From assembly GCF_000330505.1 (NCBI RefSeq), contig NW_004191636.1, positions 1,658 through 29,060 of the forward strand: 27,403 nt of DNA. The letters run 5' to 3'. Below the pieces are notes generated by a model. The model did no database searches, was not told where the DNA came from, and saw only the letters and a program-made list of their open reading frames with translations. Position numbers and translations under genes: made by a program. This DNA is from Entamoeba invadens IP1 (lineage: Eukaryota; Evosea; Mastigamoebida; Endamoebidae). Below, in pieces: positions 18,141 to 26,251 of this stretch (the stretch's first letter is position 1; the number at the start of each line of letters is the position of its first letter).

Positions 18141-20978
18141 TTAAAGTCGGACAACAATGGAGCTGATGTTATCCCCACTGTCATTGAAGTGTGCCGCGTC
18201 CCTTAAGAAACAAGCAATGTCAGCGACCCGTGGCATACTCAATCGTTCTCTAACCATCCTCGCAACAGTTACATTCTCAAAGACATCCCAAACACCATCA
18301 CACGCCATAACAATGGCCAAATCCTCTCCGCTCCTGTTATATGTCAAAACTTCTGGTTCGGCAGTGAGTGCGGGGTGGCACCTTAAATCGCCCAGTGCTC
18401 GCGCCAACCCGACTTCACCATTAAGTCTTCCACTTTTGTCGACGTACCCGTTGTTCTTCCGGATTCTTCTCAACTCGTTTGGATGTGTTGGTTTGTGGTC
18501 GACGGACATTGGGATTTCAGTGTTTTTCTGGACCAAAAGTGCGCGGGAGTCTCCGCAGTTTGCGCAGTACAATTTCTGTGGCGTGATCAAGACAACGACC
18601 GCCGCTGATCCGTCCGTGTATTTCTGATTCTCGACATTCTACCTGTTACTCCTTTGTTCCTCGCACCGTCAAAAACACAAACTTTGTTAAGTATTTCATA
18701 CGTCTCACTGAATGCCGTTTTCACCCAATTGTCTATATAATTCTCCGGTTCTATTTTCTTTTTCGAAAGACTCCTTTTGACCTGAGCTTGCAGCTGATTC
18801 GCAAAGACAGTCGGGAACATCGCTGATGCCATTTTAGAGACATTATCTCCTCCATGGCCATCAAACAGCCCGATCATATGAAACCCTTTCATCATGAAAT
18901 TTTTGATTTCAAATGTCGTGTCTTGCATTGATGGTCGACGCCCTTTCATTTCACTGCTCCCAACTTCAATCGGGTGTTCATCTTCTGACAACACTCCGTT
19001 CGCCGTCTTCAGAGTCAAGAATTGGTACGTCTCCGATGGCATATTAAACGTTTTGACTACCTTCTTATCCGCAAAAACTGTTGTCGAAAGGATAGTTGTT
19101 GCGCCGTCGACCTCGTCTTTCGGTGTTTTGAGGACTGGAATTTGCACTTGGAAGAAGTCGAACTTCTTCTCGAGGTGTGGGATCTTTTCCTTCAGTGAAA
19201 GTTGGTTTCCGTTGATATTCATCGCGCTCAAGCTCTTCATTTGGCTGAACCCGACTGGTATTGTTTTGATGAAATTGAACGCGACATTCAATTCCTTCAA
19301 ATTGTAGAGTGCAGTCAAACACTCGATGTCTAAAATGCAGTTACAGCACAAGTCGAGTATTTCAAGTTGACTCAATTTAGAAATTTGGTCGGGGATGACG
19401 GTGATCAAGTTATTCGAAAGGAACAACGTTTTGAGTGTCGTCAAATTGCAGACGCACCGTGGAAAGTGGAGTAAATTGTTGGACTGCAAGTAGAGTGTTT
19501 TCAACTTCGTGGAGACACTCAGACTCTCCAATGAACTTAAGTGGTTACACGCTAAATACAGATTTTCAAGATTCGATAGAGACGCCAAGACGTTGGTTGG
19601 AATATCGAATAAATGACAGTCCGAGACGTTCAGTGTTTTCAATGAGACACATCGAGAAAGACAGACTGGAAACTCGACTAACGGATTACAACTGACGTCC
19701 AACTGTTGTAACGTGGGGTGGCACGTCTTATCGTCAAACCATGTGATTCTGTTTTGGGACAAGTCGAGTCGCGAGATTTTCGATAACATTGACAAGTCCG
19801 GTGAACACGTCAGCTTGTTGTTTGCGAGGATCATATACTGTACGACGCCGTTCTCTGGAAATTCGATTGACTCAATACTGTTTCCACCAAATCTGCAAGA
19901 GCAATTTGGTGGAAGTGACTTGACCTCGTTAAGGCACCCTCTTATAACGATCAATGATGTCAATTTGGAGTTAGTTGACAAGTCGGGGAGGAACATACAC
20001 TTAGTGTCCGACATCACTATCTGGCACAGACTTGACATTGCGTCGATAGTATTCAAACACGACACAAATGACTTGTTAATGATCAGAGTTTTCAATTTTG
20101 TGAGGAGAGAGAGTGAGTCGGGGATATCGACAAAATTGTTGTTATCGATTTCGAGTTGTGTCAACGATGGGCACTTACAAATGGTTTCAGGAAATTTGTC
20201 GAAATTGTTTGTCGAAAGGTATAACCCCGACATCCTCTCCAACTTACTGATCGATGACGGAACGTCTTTTAATTGGTTCTGTTGGAGCATTAAAATTGTG
20301 ACTTTTGACAACTGACATACAACCTCTGGAAATTTCTCAAATTCGTTACTTGTGAGTTCTATCTTCTTCTTAGTACTCTACCATACTATATTAGTTAAGT
20401 TGTAACAAACAAACGTAATTCATATCAGTGCATTTCGCTAAAGAAACGGGAAGTGTTTTCAGAAAGTTTGCAGTGAATGAGATTCTTTGTAACTTAGTCA
20501 AGTTGCCAATGCACTCGGGAATCTCCGTCATTTGGTTTTGAATCATCTGAAGTTCTTCCAGTCCGGTCAGTGTGCTGATTTGTGTTGGAAACGTCGTAAA
20601 CTGATTCGCATTTAAGTCAAGATGCCGGATTCCAGTCAGCGTGGCAAACGACAGTGGCAACGCGTTGATTTTATTTGCCATCATTCTAAAGTGGGTGAGG
20701 CCCTTGAAGACGCCCATTTCCTTTGGAAGAACCTACTTGTTACTCATTGTGACCATTATTAGTTTATTTATAAAATAAATATAGTTTTTCGATAGTTTTA
20801 CATCGTTTGTGAAGTTCATTTAATTATTCTTCGTTTGAAGAAAGAAAGAAAGGCAAACTGAAATGTCATTGTTGGAAAGGTCGATTGAAACGATAGTTCC
20901 TGATTGTCCAAGACAGTCTTTGGGAAACAACTTCAGTCCCGAATTCTTTTTGTTATAGTGTTGTTTCTCTTGACTCAT
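18141..20978 (-). CDS. LRR-PP2C protein phosphatase (four exons)
   Basis: I read this as one gene: exons 20859-20978, 20415-20732, 18683-20362 and 18141-18623, giving 866 residues. All junctions keep frame, and splicing restores LRR spacing (IVSIDLSNNDIS joined to VLPKEMG; CTDMNY joined to IELTSNEF) and the PP2C core (EILNK joined to KYTDGSAAVVVL). Residues about 30-550 hold roughly 22 leucine-rich repeats. A C-terminal PP2C (PPM) Mg/Mn-dependent Ser/Thr phosphatase follows, with GRRPSMQD (Asp627), LFDGHGGD (Asp647), CANCGDSRALL (Asp731), DHKP, GLARALGD, ACDGVWD (Asp815) and GDNISSIVV (Asp857). All metal-binding Asp positions appear present, so it should be active. The LRR array probably selects its partner or location. 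LRR-PP2C fusions are known in Entamoeba, and the arrangement recalls fungal adenylate cyclase, but no cyclase domain is present here. Being split into three open frames, the gene could be misread as a pseudogene. Confidence 0.9.
18624..18682 (-). other. Intron 3 of the LRR-PP2C gene
   Basis: This 59-base intron starts GTTTGTGTTTTTGACGG and ends AGAATCAG. Removal joins TYEILNK to KYTDGSAAVVVL, restoring the usual PP2C strand. It is open in the upstream frame, which hides it from simple ORF reading. Confidence 0.8.
20363..20414 (-). other. Intron 2 of the LRR-PP2C gene
   Basis: This 52-base intron starts GTTTGTTTGTTACAAC, contains ACTAAT, and ends AAGAAG. The acceptor was chosen because it gives exact LRR register (CTDMNY-IELTSNEF). 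Two other AAG acceptors, 3 and 6 bases earlier, would add one or two lysines. Confidence 0.75.
20733..20858 (-). other. Intron 1 of the LRR-PP2C gene
   Basis: This 126-base AT-rich intron starts GTTTGCC and ends ACAAGTAG. It joins a 40-codon first exon (MSQEKQHYNKKNSG...) to VLPKEMGVFKG with correct LRR spacing. Confidence 0.75.
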
Positions 20979-21537
20979 TTTGTTTTCGAGTTGAATAGTT
21001 TGATCTAAATTTTGATTTTATATTTTTGGCACTTTTTTTCGATTTTGTTTTTTTTTATTTGTTTGCGGTCGTTCAAAGAGCATTTGCTTGACTGTGCCTT
21101 TTTATTTGTTTTCTCTTGTGTGTTTGTCGCTCAAATAATCTCGTTTGGTTGCATTCCGCATTTTCTGTCACTTGAAAACTCAAAATGGTCAAATTTTGAA
21201 CTTCGTTCTGTTTTTATTAAATAACAATAATTATAGTTTTATAATTAGTAGTTATAAATAAATAAAAAAGCATTTAAAAAGTGAATATTTGACTTAACAA
21301 AACGGGATTTTCGTATTTGATTTTAATTAAAAAAAAATTTATTATAATTTAAATTATTAAAAAAAATAAATTAAAAAATAATTCTTTGATATAATCAATT
21401 TAACTTCGACAATTAGTTGTTGATTGGTTAATTATAGTAGTTTAAATTATTTTTTTTAATTAAATATATTTCTTTGATAAAACGTCCGTTTTAAATATAT
21501 AATTTAAAATAATAATAATATTTAGTAAAATAAATTA
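20979..21537. other. Upstream region of the LRR-PP2C gene
   Basis: This AT-rich stretch has no convincing gene. A 70-codon plus-strand frame at 21012-21224 is phenylalanine-rich low-complexity sequence. The minus-strand promoter of the phosphatase should lie at its left edge, where an ATATAAAATC word occurs about 40 bases before the ATG. Confidence 0.5.
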
Positions 21538-21539
21538 TA

Positions 21540-21751
21540 GAGTCAGTCTAACAAGGTTGTCTGTTCCCCAAAAGTTGTCTTTTTGACAAAAAATAATTGA
21601 TTTTTGTTTTAAAAAAACGGGAATTGGGTAAAAATGAAAAAAAACTGGGAAAAATATTGAAACAATGATTTTGGGGTTTTTCAAAAAAATTCCCGAAATA
21701 TTCCATTTATAATGGTCTAAAAATCGGCAGACAACGTTTAGCAAATGACTC
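21540..21751. mobile_element. MITE with the ends of the two-ORF transposon
   Basis: This 212-bp element is flanked by TA (21538-21539 and 21752-21753). Its left end starts GAGTCAGTCTAACAAGGTTG and its inverted right end GAGTCATTTGCTAAACGTTG. GTTGTCT occurs at 21556 and again 18 bases later at 21574, exactly the positions these words hold in the left end of the element at 9117 (offsets 16 and 34). An inner inverted pair CGGGAATT/AATTCCCG is present. It has no real coding capacity; an apparent 69-codon minus frame is just its A/T-rich interior. It is most simply a non-autonomous derivative moved by the two-ORF element's transposase. Confidence 0.88.
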
Positions 21752-21753
21752 TA

Positions 21754-22368
21754 TTTGTTAAAAAATATTCAATTTTATTTAAAGTTATTGTTAAATTCTT
21801 GAGTTAATAAATAACTTTAACTTTTTTGTGTTGAGAGAATATGCTCAATAACATTTGTATTTTAAAAAAACAAAAATTTTTGTTTTTTAATGTAATAACA
21901 AATGTTCAATTAATTTAAACAATAAATACAATTATTATTTTTGTTATTATGTTAAACAATTTATATATATTATAGTTAATTTAATTAAAACAATATTTTA
22001 TTTAAAAAAAACAAAACAATAATTTTAATTATTCCAAATCAAACAACAATATTTAATTTGGAAAAAATAAAAATAGGATCATCGATTGTTTTTTTTAATT
22101 CCAAAAAAGTTTTAATAAATGTTTTTTTAGCCTAAAAAACAATTATAAAAAGTTTAGCACCTTTTCATCATCAATCCAATTATTCGTGTTTTTTCATTTT
22201 TTCAACCAAATAACTTATTAACATTCAAAATTATTCGCAAGTATCCCCATTAATTTATAGTTTTAGAATGATTTTATAACTATAATAAAATAGTAAAAAA
22301 AAGCTTATTGGATCTCTTGCTGTCGTCTGTCAAAACACGGACGATTGTGGTTGTTTTTTCCTTTCGAG
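21754..22368. other. AT-rich region upstream of the MBOAT gene
   Basis: No gene is seen. The region is AT-rich until about 22290, then becomes less biased toward the MBOAT promoter. Confidence 0.5.
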
Positions 22369-22371
22369 AGT

Positions 22372-22395
22372 GAACTTAAAAATAAGAATTCTCGA
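22372..22395 (+). promoter_or_regulatory. Probable core promoter of the MBOAT gene
   Basis: GAACT at 22372-22376 and AAGAATTC at 22384-22391, the latter resembling the Entamoeba initiator AAAAATTCA, lie within 25 bases of the ATG at 22396. A clear TATA-like box was not seen. Confidence 0.45.
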
Positions 22396-23886
22396 ATGGG
22401 GATATCAGAGACAATACTGACACTTTGGAATAACATCCCAACAATCACACCACACTATTTTACAGTGGCGTTGCTATTTATAGCTCCGGTTCCACTGAGT
22501 TTAGTGAGTCGACACATAACAAATCGGACTGCCAGAGTCTGGTTTATTATATTGACATCTGTGATATCTCAATGGATATGTTTCCAAGAGTATATGCTCC
22601 ATGGTACACTATCTATTCTTATCACATACATTTTAATGAAGACAGTCAAATACCCATACGCACATTACCTCAATCTCATAATTCAATTCATTTACGTCTT
22701 ATACGGCCATGCGTGGAGAATGTATAACTTCTATTTAATCTATTCAACAGACTGGACAATATTACAAATGATGCTCATTGTACGACTGAGTTGTATCACT
22801 TGGGATCGCTCCTTATCTTTCAGGCCAGAAAATGAAGTGAAGCCCCGTCACAAACACTTGGTCATGAAAGAAGACCCTTCACTGACAGACTTATTTGCTT
22901 ATTGCTATCACCTTCCAGGGATGCTCATTGGTCCCAATGTCGATTTCAACACGTTCTACAAATATTTAGACTTGTCGATGTTCCCTAATAAACAGATTCC
23001 AGTCACTATAACTACCAAGGCCTTCATCACAAGACTAATCGAACTCTTTGTTATCTACTGCTGTGGTGTGACATCGCCAGTGGAATTTACATATGTCATG
23101 ACTGACGATTTTGTCCAACAAACGTTCCTCTATCGACTTGGATACTTACTTGTCGCACACTACACAAACATGTCGAAATACCTATTCATGTTTGTGGCTG
23201 GCGAACTGGCGTGTGTTGGGTGTGGCATATCATATTACGTCACGGAGAAAGGGCAGGAGAAGTTTGCGAAGTTCAGGAACATCCGAATCACCAAGATCTT
23301 AACTGCGCGCGGACTTAAGATGTTTGCATCGAACTGGAATTTGGGGATAGTTGATTGGGTCACTTCTGTAGTCAATGATATTGTCCCCGATAGCTGGGGT
23401 TGGCTTGCGCGACATGCTTTGACGTATATCATGAATGCGTTCTGGCATGGGTTATACCCGGGGTACTTACTCTTCTTCTTCTGTTGCGGAATTCCATATG
23501 AATTCTGTTCGAGGAGGTTTTTGAGAATCATCAACACGTATATTAACAAGAAGAGCAAGTTGTATTGGGTGTGGCAAGTTGTTGGGATGTTCTTGTCCCT
23601 CATGTTGATGATCTTCTGTCACATTGCATTCAACTTGATGGCATTTTCGTATGTCTGGAAGGCGTGGACGAACCTGTATTTCTACTTCTATGTGATGCTT
23701 GCCGCGATGTACGTATTGCAGTTTGTGATACCTCCACTTCCTGCATCTTATTGGGATGACAAAGGAAGTCAACAAAGGAATCTCAAGGAAAGCGCGACAA
23801 AGAAAGAGATGAAGAATGAAGAGGGGAAAGAAGAGAAGAAAAGGACTGAGGAGAATGTGGGAAGCCCAAAGGCGAAAGACGAGTAA
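22396..23886 (+). CDS. MBOAT-family lysophospholipid acyltransferase
   Basis: This 496-residue multi-pass membrane enzyme would move an acyl chain from acyl-CoA to a lysophospholipid (Lands-cycle remodelling) in the ER. The ATG at 22396 (MGISETILTLWNN) is chosen because the frame upstream of it has no ATG and overlaps promoter-like words. Many hydrophobic segments run through the first 450 residues. LFAYCYHLPGMLIGPNVDFNTFYKYL (starting near residue 164) is the glycerophospholipid MBOAT signature. The conserved Asn is about residue 315 (SNWNLGIVDWV) and the active-site His about residue 351 (NAFWHGLYPGYLLFFF); a gap of 36 is normal for the family. The C-terminal 40 residues are a charged Lys/Glu tail facing the cytosol. 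The exact substrate (LPC, LPE, LPI) cannot be told from sequence. It ends 101 bases from the stop of a convergent gene. Confidence 0.93.
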   Translation: MGISETILTLWNNIPTITPHYFTVALLFIAPVPLSLVSRHITNRTARVWFIILTSVISQWICFQEYMLHGTLSILITYILMKTVKYPYAHYLNLIIQFIYVLYGHAWRMYNFYLIYSTDWTILQMMLIVRLSCITWDRSLSFRPENEVKPRHKHLVMKEDPSLTDLFAYCYHLPGMLIGPNVDFNTFYKYLDLSMFPNKQIPVTITTKAFITRLIELFVIYCCGVTSPVEFTYVMTDDFVQQTFLYRLGYLLVAHYTNMSKYLFMFVAGELACVGCGISYYVTEKGQEKFAKFRNIRITKILTARGLKMFASNWNLGIVDWVTSVVNDIVPDSWGWLARHALTYIMNAFWHGLYPGYLLFFFCCGIPYEFCSRRFLRIINTYINKKSKLYWVWQVVGMFLSLMLMIFCHIAFNLMAFSYVWKAWTNLYFYFYVMLAAMYVLQFVIPPLPASYWDDKGSQQRNLKESATKKEMKNEEGKEEKKRTEENVGSPKAKDE

Positions 23887-23987
23887 GATATTACATTCAC
23901 TATTTTTGTTCTTTTTTTGGTTGAGTGCGGTGAGAGGGGAAAACAATAAGAAAGTAAGAAAGAAAAATACTTCAAGTGAGTTAAAAA

Positions 23988-24410
23988 TTAGAAACGAGGA
24001 GCGGTGGCACGACCATTATTTATGAGGATGAGAATCAAATCAGATATCCACCCAAATAACTTCTCCCATATCCAATAGAGAGGAATTATGTCAACAGAAA
24101 ATTGTCTACTTCTAAGATAGTAATACACTGTCCCTAATAACTCGAATAATAAAAGACCACTACAGATGAAACGAAGTGTCACTGTTATCACCGATTCACT
24201 CTTTTGAACGACGGTAATTACTTTGTTGTCAGTGCCTATTACATCATCGGGGAAACACTCGAAATGCGGAGAAGTCCCATAATATACCAAATTGGTGTGA
24301 CAGCCAGGCGTACATTCAACACAATGCGTCCTACTCACCTGATTCAAACACTTACAATCAACTCCATAACTGAGCCCAAACATCATTACACCTAACAAAA
24401 CCCACTCCAT
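23988..24410 (-). CDS. Small cysteine-rich membrane protein, unknown
   Basis: I do not recognise this 140-residue protein. Residues 1-17 (MEWVLLGVMMFGLSYGV) are a signal peptide. A short cysteine-rich segment follows (CKCLNQVSRTHCVECTPGCH plus FECFPDD, seven Cys within about 35 residues), likely disulphide-bonded outside the cell or in the lumen. One strong membrane segment is at about residues 74-98 (VITVTLRFICSGLLLFELLGTVYYYL), and a second hydrophobic stretch at about 107-130 (IIPLYWIWEKLFGWISDLILILI). Minus-strand sequence just before the ATG contains CGAAAAATCAGAG, resembling an Entamoeba initiator, which supports transcription. It is convergent with the MBOAT gene and downstream of the tRNA synthetase on the same strand. 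The Cys-rich part is too short to assign to the Entamoeba Cys-rich kinases or Igl lectins. Confidence 0.7.
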   Translation of the reverse strand: MEWVLLGVMMFGLSYGVDCKCLNQVSRTHCVECTPGCHTNLVYYGTSPHFECFPDDVIGTDNKVITVVQKSESVITVTLRFICSGLLLFELLGTVYYYLRSRQFSVDIIPLYWIWEKLFGWISDLILILINNGRATAPRF

Positions 24411-24562
24411 TCTCTGATTTTTCGAGTTGGATGCTCTGAACTGATAATGCTCTTATTAATTTGTGAAGAAGAAAAACATTTTGAATAACAAGAATTTTTC
24501 AATGTTATTCCATAGTTTTCAATAATTAATATATAAACAATTAAAGACAAAAGACCCATCAA

Positions 24563-26041
24563 TTAAATGCCATACGTGCAGATTTCACTGTTCTTAATGA
24601 ACTCCAAGTCTGTTCTTGGGCCGAAAATAGATCGGATTGATTTAATACCATAAGAAATCATGGTGGGTCGCTCAAGACCAAATCCCCAAGCGATGACTGA
24701 AATGTCCTCAGGAACACCCATTGTTCTGAGCATCTCTGGTCTGAAGACACCAGAATTGCCAACTTCAACATACTTTTTGAGACCCGCGTGGTACGCGAAA
24801 ATCTCCATAGAGGGCTCGGTGTATGGGTTGTATGCCGGTTTGAATTTGACGTCGGGAAGACCCATCTTAGTGAAGAACTCTTTGATCACCGCAATCAATT
24901 GAGCAAGTCCAATGTTTTTATCTGCTATAAATCCTTCGATTTGATGGAACTCCGCCAAGTGCGTTTGGTCGACGGTTTCATTACGGAAGACTCGGTCAAT
25001 GGAGAAACACTTGATTGGTTTGAACTCGCCGTCTTCCTTTGCTTTTTTGGCCAATTTTGCTAAAACACGCGAACTCACTGCAGTCGTGTGCGTTCGCAAA
25101 ATACACTTCTCAGCTTCTTCCTCTTTCCAGTCTGATCTCCATCCAATGGATCCATAGTCCCCCACAGAATGTACTTTTTTCACTTTAGCAACATAGTCTG
25201 GCTCCATATCAGCAGCACTCGTCTTAGCAGGCGCTTCTAAGAAGAAAGTGTCTTGTGCGTCTCTTGCTGGATGTTGTTGTGGTTGGTACAATGAGTCGAA
25301 ATTCCAGAAACTGCTCTCGACATACATGTCAGTTGGCATTTCCTCAAAGCCCATCTCTAAGAAGATGTTCTTGAAGTTTTCTCTGACTTTCGAGAGTTGG
25401 TGTCTCGACCCCCCCTTCGGGTATATACCATTGGCTTCAGTGTTATATTCCTTCCAATTCGCATCTTTCCACGACCCATTTTGAAGCATTTCCGTCGTCA
25501 AATTGGTCACTGGCTTTGATCTCTTATTGAACATTTCACCACGAGTTAAGACATAATCAGTCATTGTCTCTTGTTTCAAAAACTTTCTTCGCTTGAATAT
25601 GACTTCTTCGTTTTTGGTGGCTTGTCTGCCAGCCAAGACTTCTTTAAGTGACTGTTGTGTTGTGTCCTCAAAAGTCTCAACAAGGCGAACTACCTTTTGT
25701 CCGTCTAATTTGATGATTTTAAGTTTCATGCCTTCCGCAAACCCTGTTCTGTAATATGCCAATTTTTCAAGGTCGGCCTTTGCGGAGCCGTCTTTTGAGA
25801 TTGCTTGGAAAAGTCTAAATTCCTCACTTCCATTCGACAAAACGTCTTCCGCATTTTTGGTGACAATTTGCTTTGAAACTTTTTTCATTTCGGACTTGAC
25901 TATGTTCGCCGCGTCTAATGATTTGATGGCTCCAATAAAGGTATTGTCATACGCCAATTTCTTTTCCTGAGCAAAGTCGTATGCGGACACAATGCTCTCT
26001 TGTGCATCTAACGTCTCCAGTATCAAATCTTTCGCTGCCAT
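24563..26041 (-). CDS. Phenylalanyl-tRNA synthetase alpha subunit (cytosolic)
   Basis: This is the catalytic alpha subunit of the alpha2-beta2 enzyme that joins phenylalanine to tRNA-Phe; 492 residues, close to the eukaryotic/archaeal-type length (human about 508). The N-terminal 200 residues are the helical tRNA-contacting part (MAAKDLILETLDAQE...). The class II core follows: GGSRHQLSKVRENFKNIFLEMGFEEM (motif 1), FHQIEGF and FSIDRVFRNET at 346-356 (motif 2, with Arg353), and GFGLERPTM at 453-461 (motif 3). LRTHTTAVSSR, the phenylalanine-site region and YVEVGNSGVFRPEML are also conserved. No stop or intron interrupts it. The ATG at 26041 is supported by GAACT (26055-26059, minus) 14 bases upstream. 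It is divergent from the DDE-like gene at 26252, with about 210 bases between. Confidence 0.97.
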   Translation of the reverse strand: MAAKDLILETLDAQESIVSAYDFAQEKKLAYDNTFIGAIKSLDAANIVKSEMKKVSKQIVTKNAEDVLSNGSEEFRLFQAISKDGSAKADLEKLAYYRTGFAEGMKLKIIKLDGQKVVRLVETFEDTTQQSLKEVLAGRQATKNEEVIFKRRKFLKQETMTDYVLTRGEMFNKRSKPVTNLTTEMLQNGSWKDANWKEYNTEANGIYPKGGSRHQLSKVRENFKNIFLEMGFEEMPTDMYVESSFWNFDSLYQPQQHPARDAQDTFFLEAPAKTSAADMEPDYVAKVKKVHSVGDYGSIGWRSDWKEEEAEKCILRTHTTAVSSRVLAKLAKKAKEDGEFKPIKCFSIDRVFRNETVDQTHLAEFHQIEGFIADKNIGLAQLIAVIKEFFTKMGLPDVKFKPAYNPYTEPSMEIFAYHAGLKKYVEVGNSGVFRPEMLRTMGVPEDISVIAWGFGLERPTMISYGIKSIRSIFGPRTDLEFIKNSEICTYGI

Positions 26042-26251
26042 TCGGCTCTGTCAAAGTTCCTATTTAGGGTTTCTAATACAAGTTTACTCCTGTTGAGTCA
26101 AGACAACGTCAGAGCTTCTTTTTTGGTATTTTCTAAATAATTCAAACTAGTTTATTTACTAGTTTTATTCTATACCTTGTATAATAAAATAAATAGTTTC
26201 TTATTATAGTTAAAGTATTGTCTTTGAGGCTCGAAAAACTCTTTATTGGGA
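26042..26251. promoter_or_regulatory. Shared divergent promoter region
   Basis: These 210 bases separate two divergent starts. A GAACTTT word lies next to the synthetase start. The middle is AT-rich with two ACTAGT hexamers (near 26145-26165). The plus-strand gene starts right after CTTTATTGGGA, with only AT-rich sequence before it. Where each TATA-like box lies is unclear. Confidence 0.5.

Noticed and set aside
18157..18627. 156-codon plus-strand open frame
   Set aside because: Antisense to the PP2C core, which has all conserved motifs on the minus strand.
19713..20315. 200-codon plus-strand open frame
   Set aside because: It lies fully antisense to the LRR exon of the phosphatase, where the leucine-rich repeat codons create long antisense frames. 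The sense strand has a clear protein family.
21012..21224. 70-codon plus-strand frame, Phe- and Cys-rich
   Set aside because: Low-complexity T-rich sequence upstream of the phosphatase, without family resemblance or a supported promoter.
23467..23946. 159-codon minus-strand open frame
   Set aside because: Antisense to the MBOAT C-terminus and its Lys/Glu tail; no domain, and composition reflects the complement.
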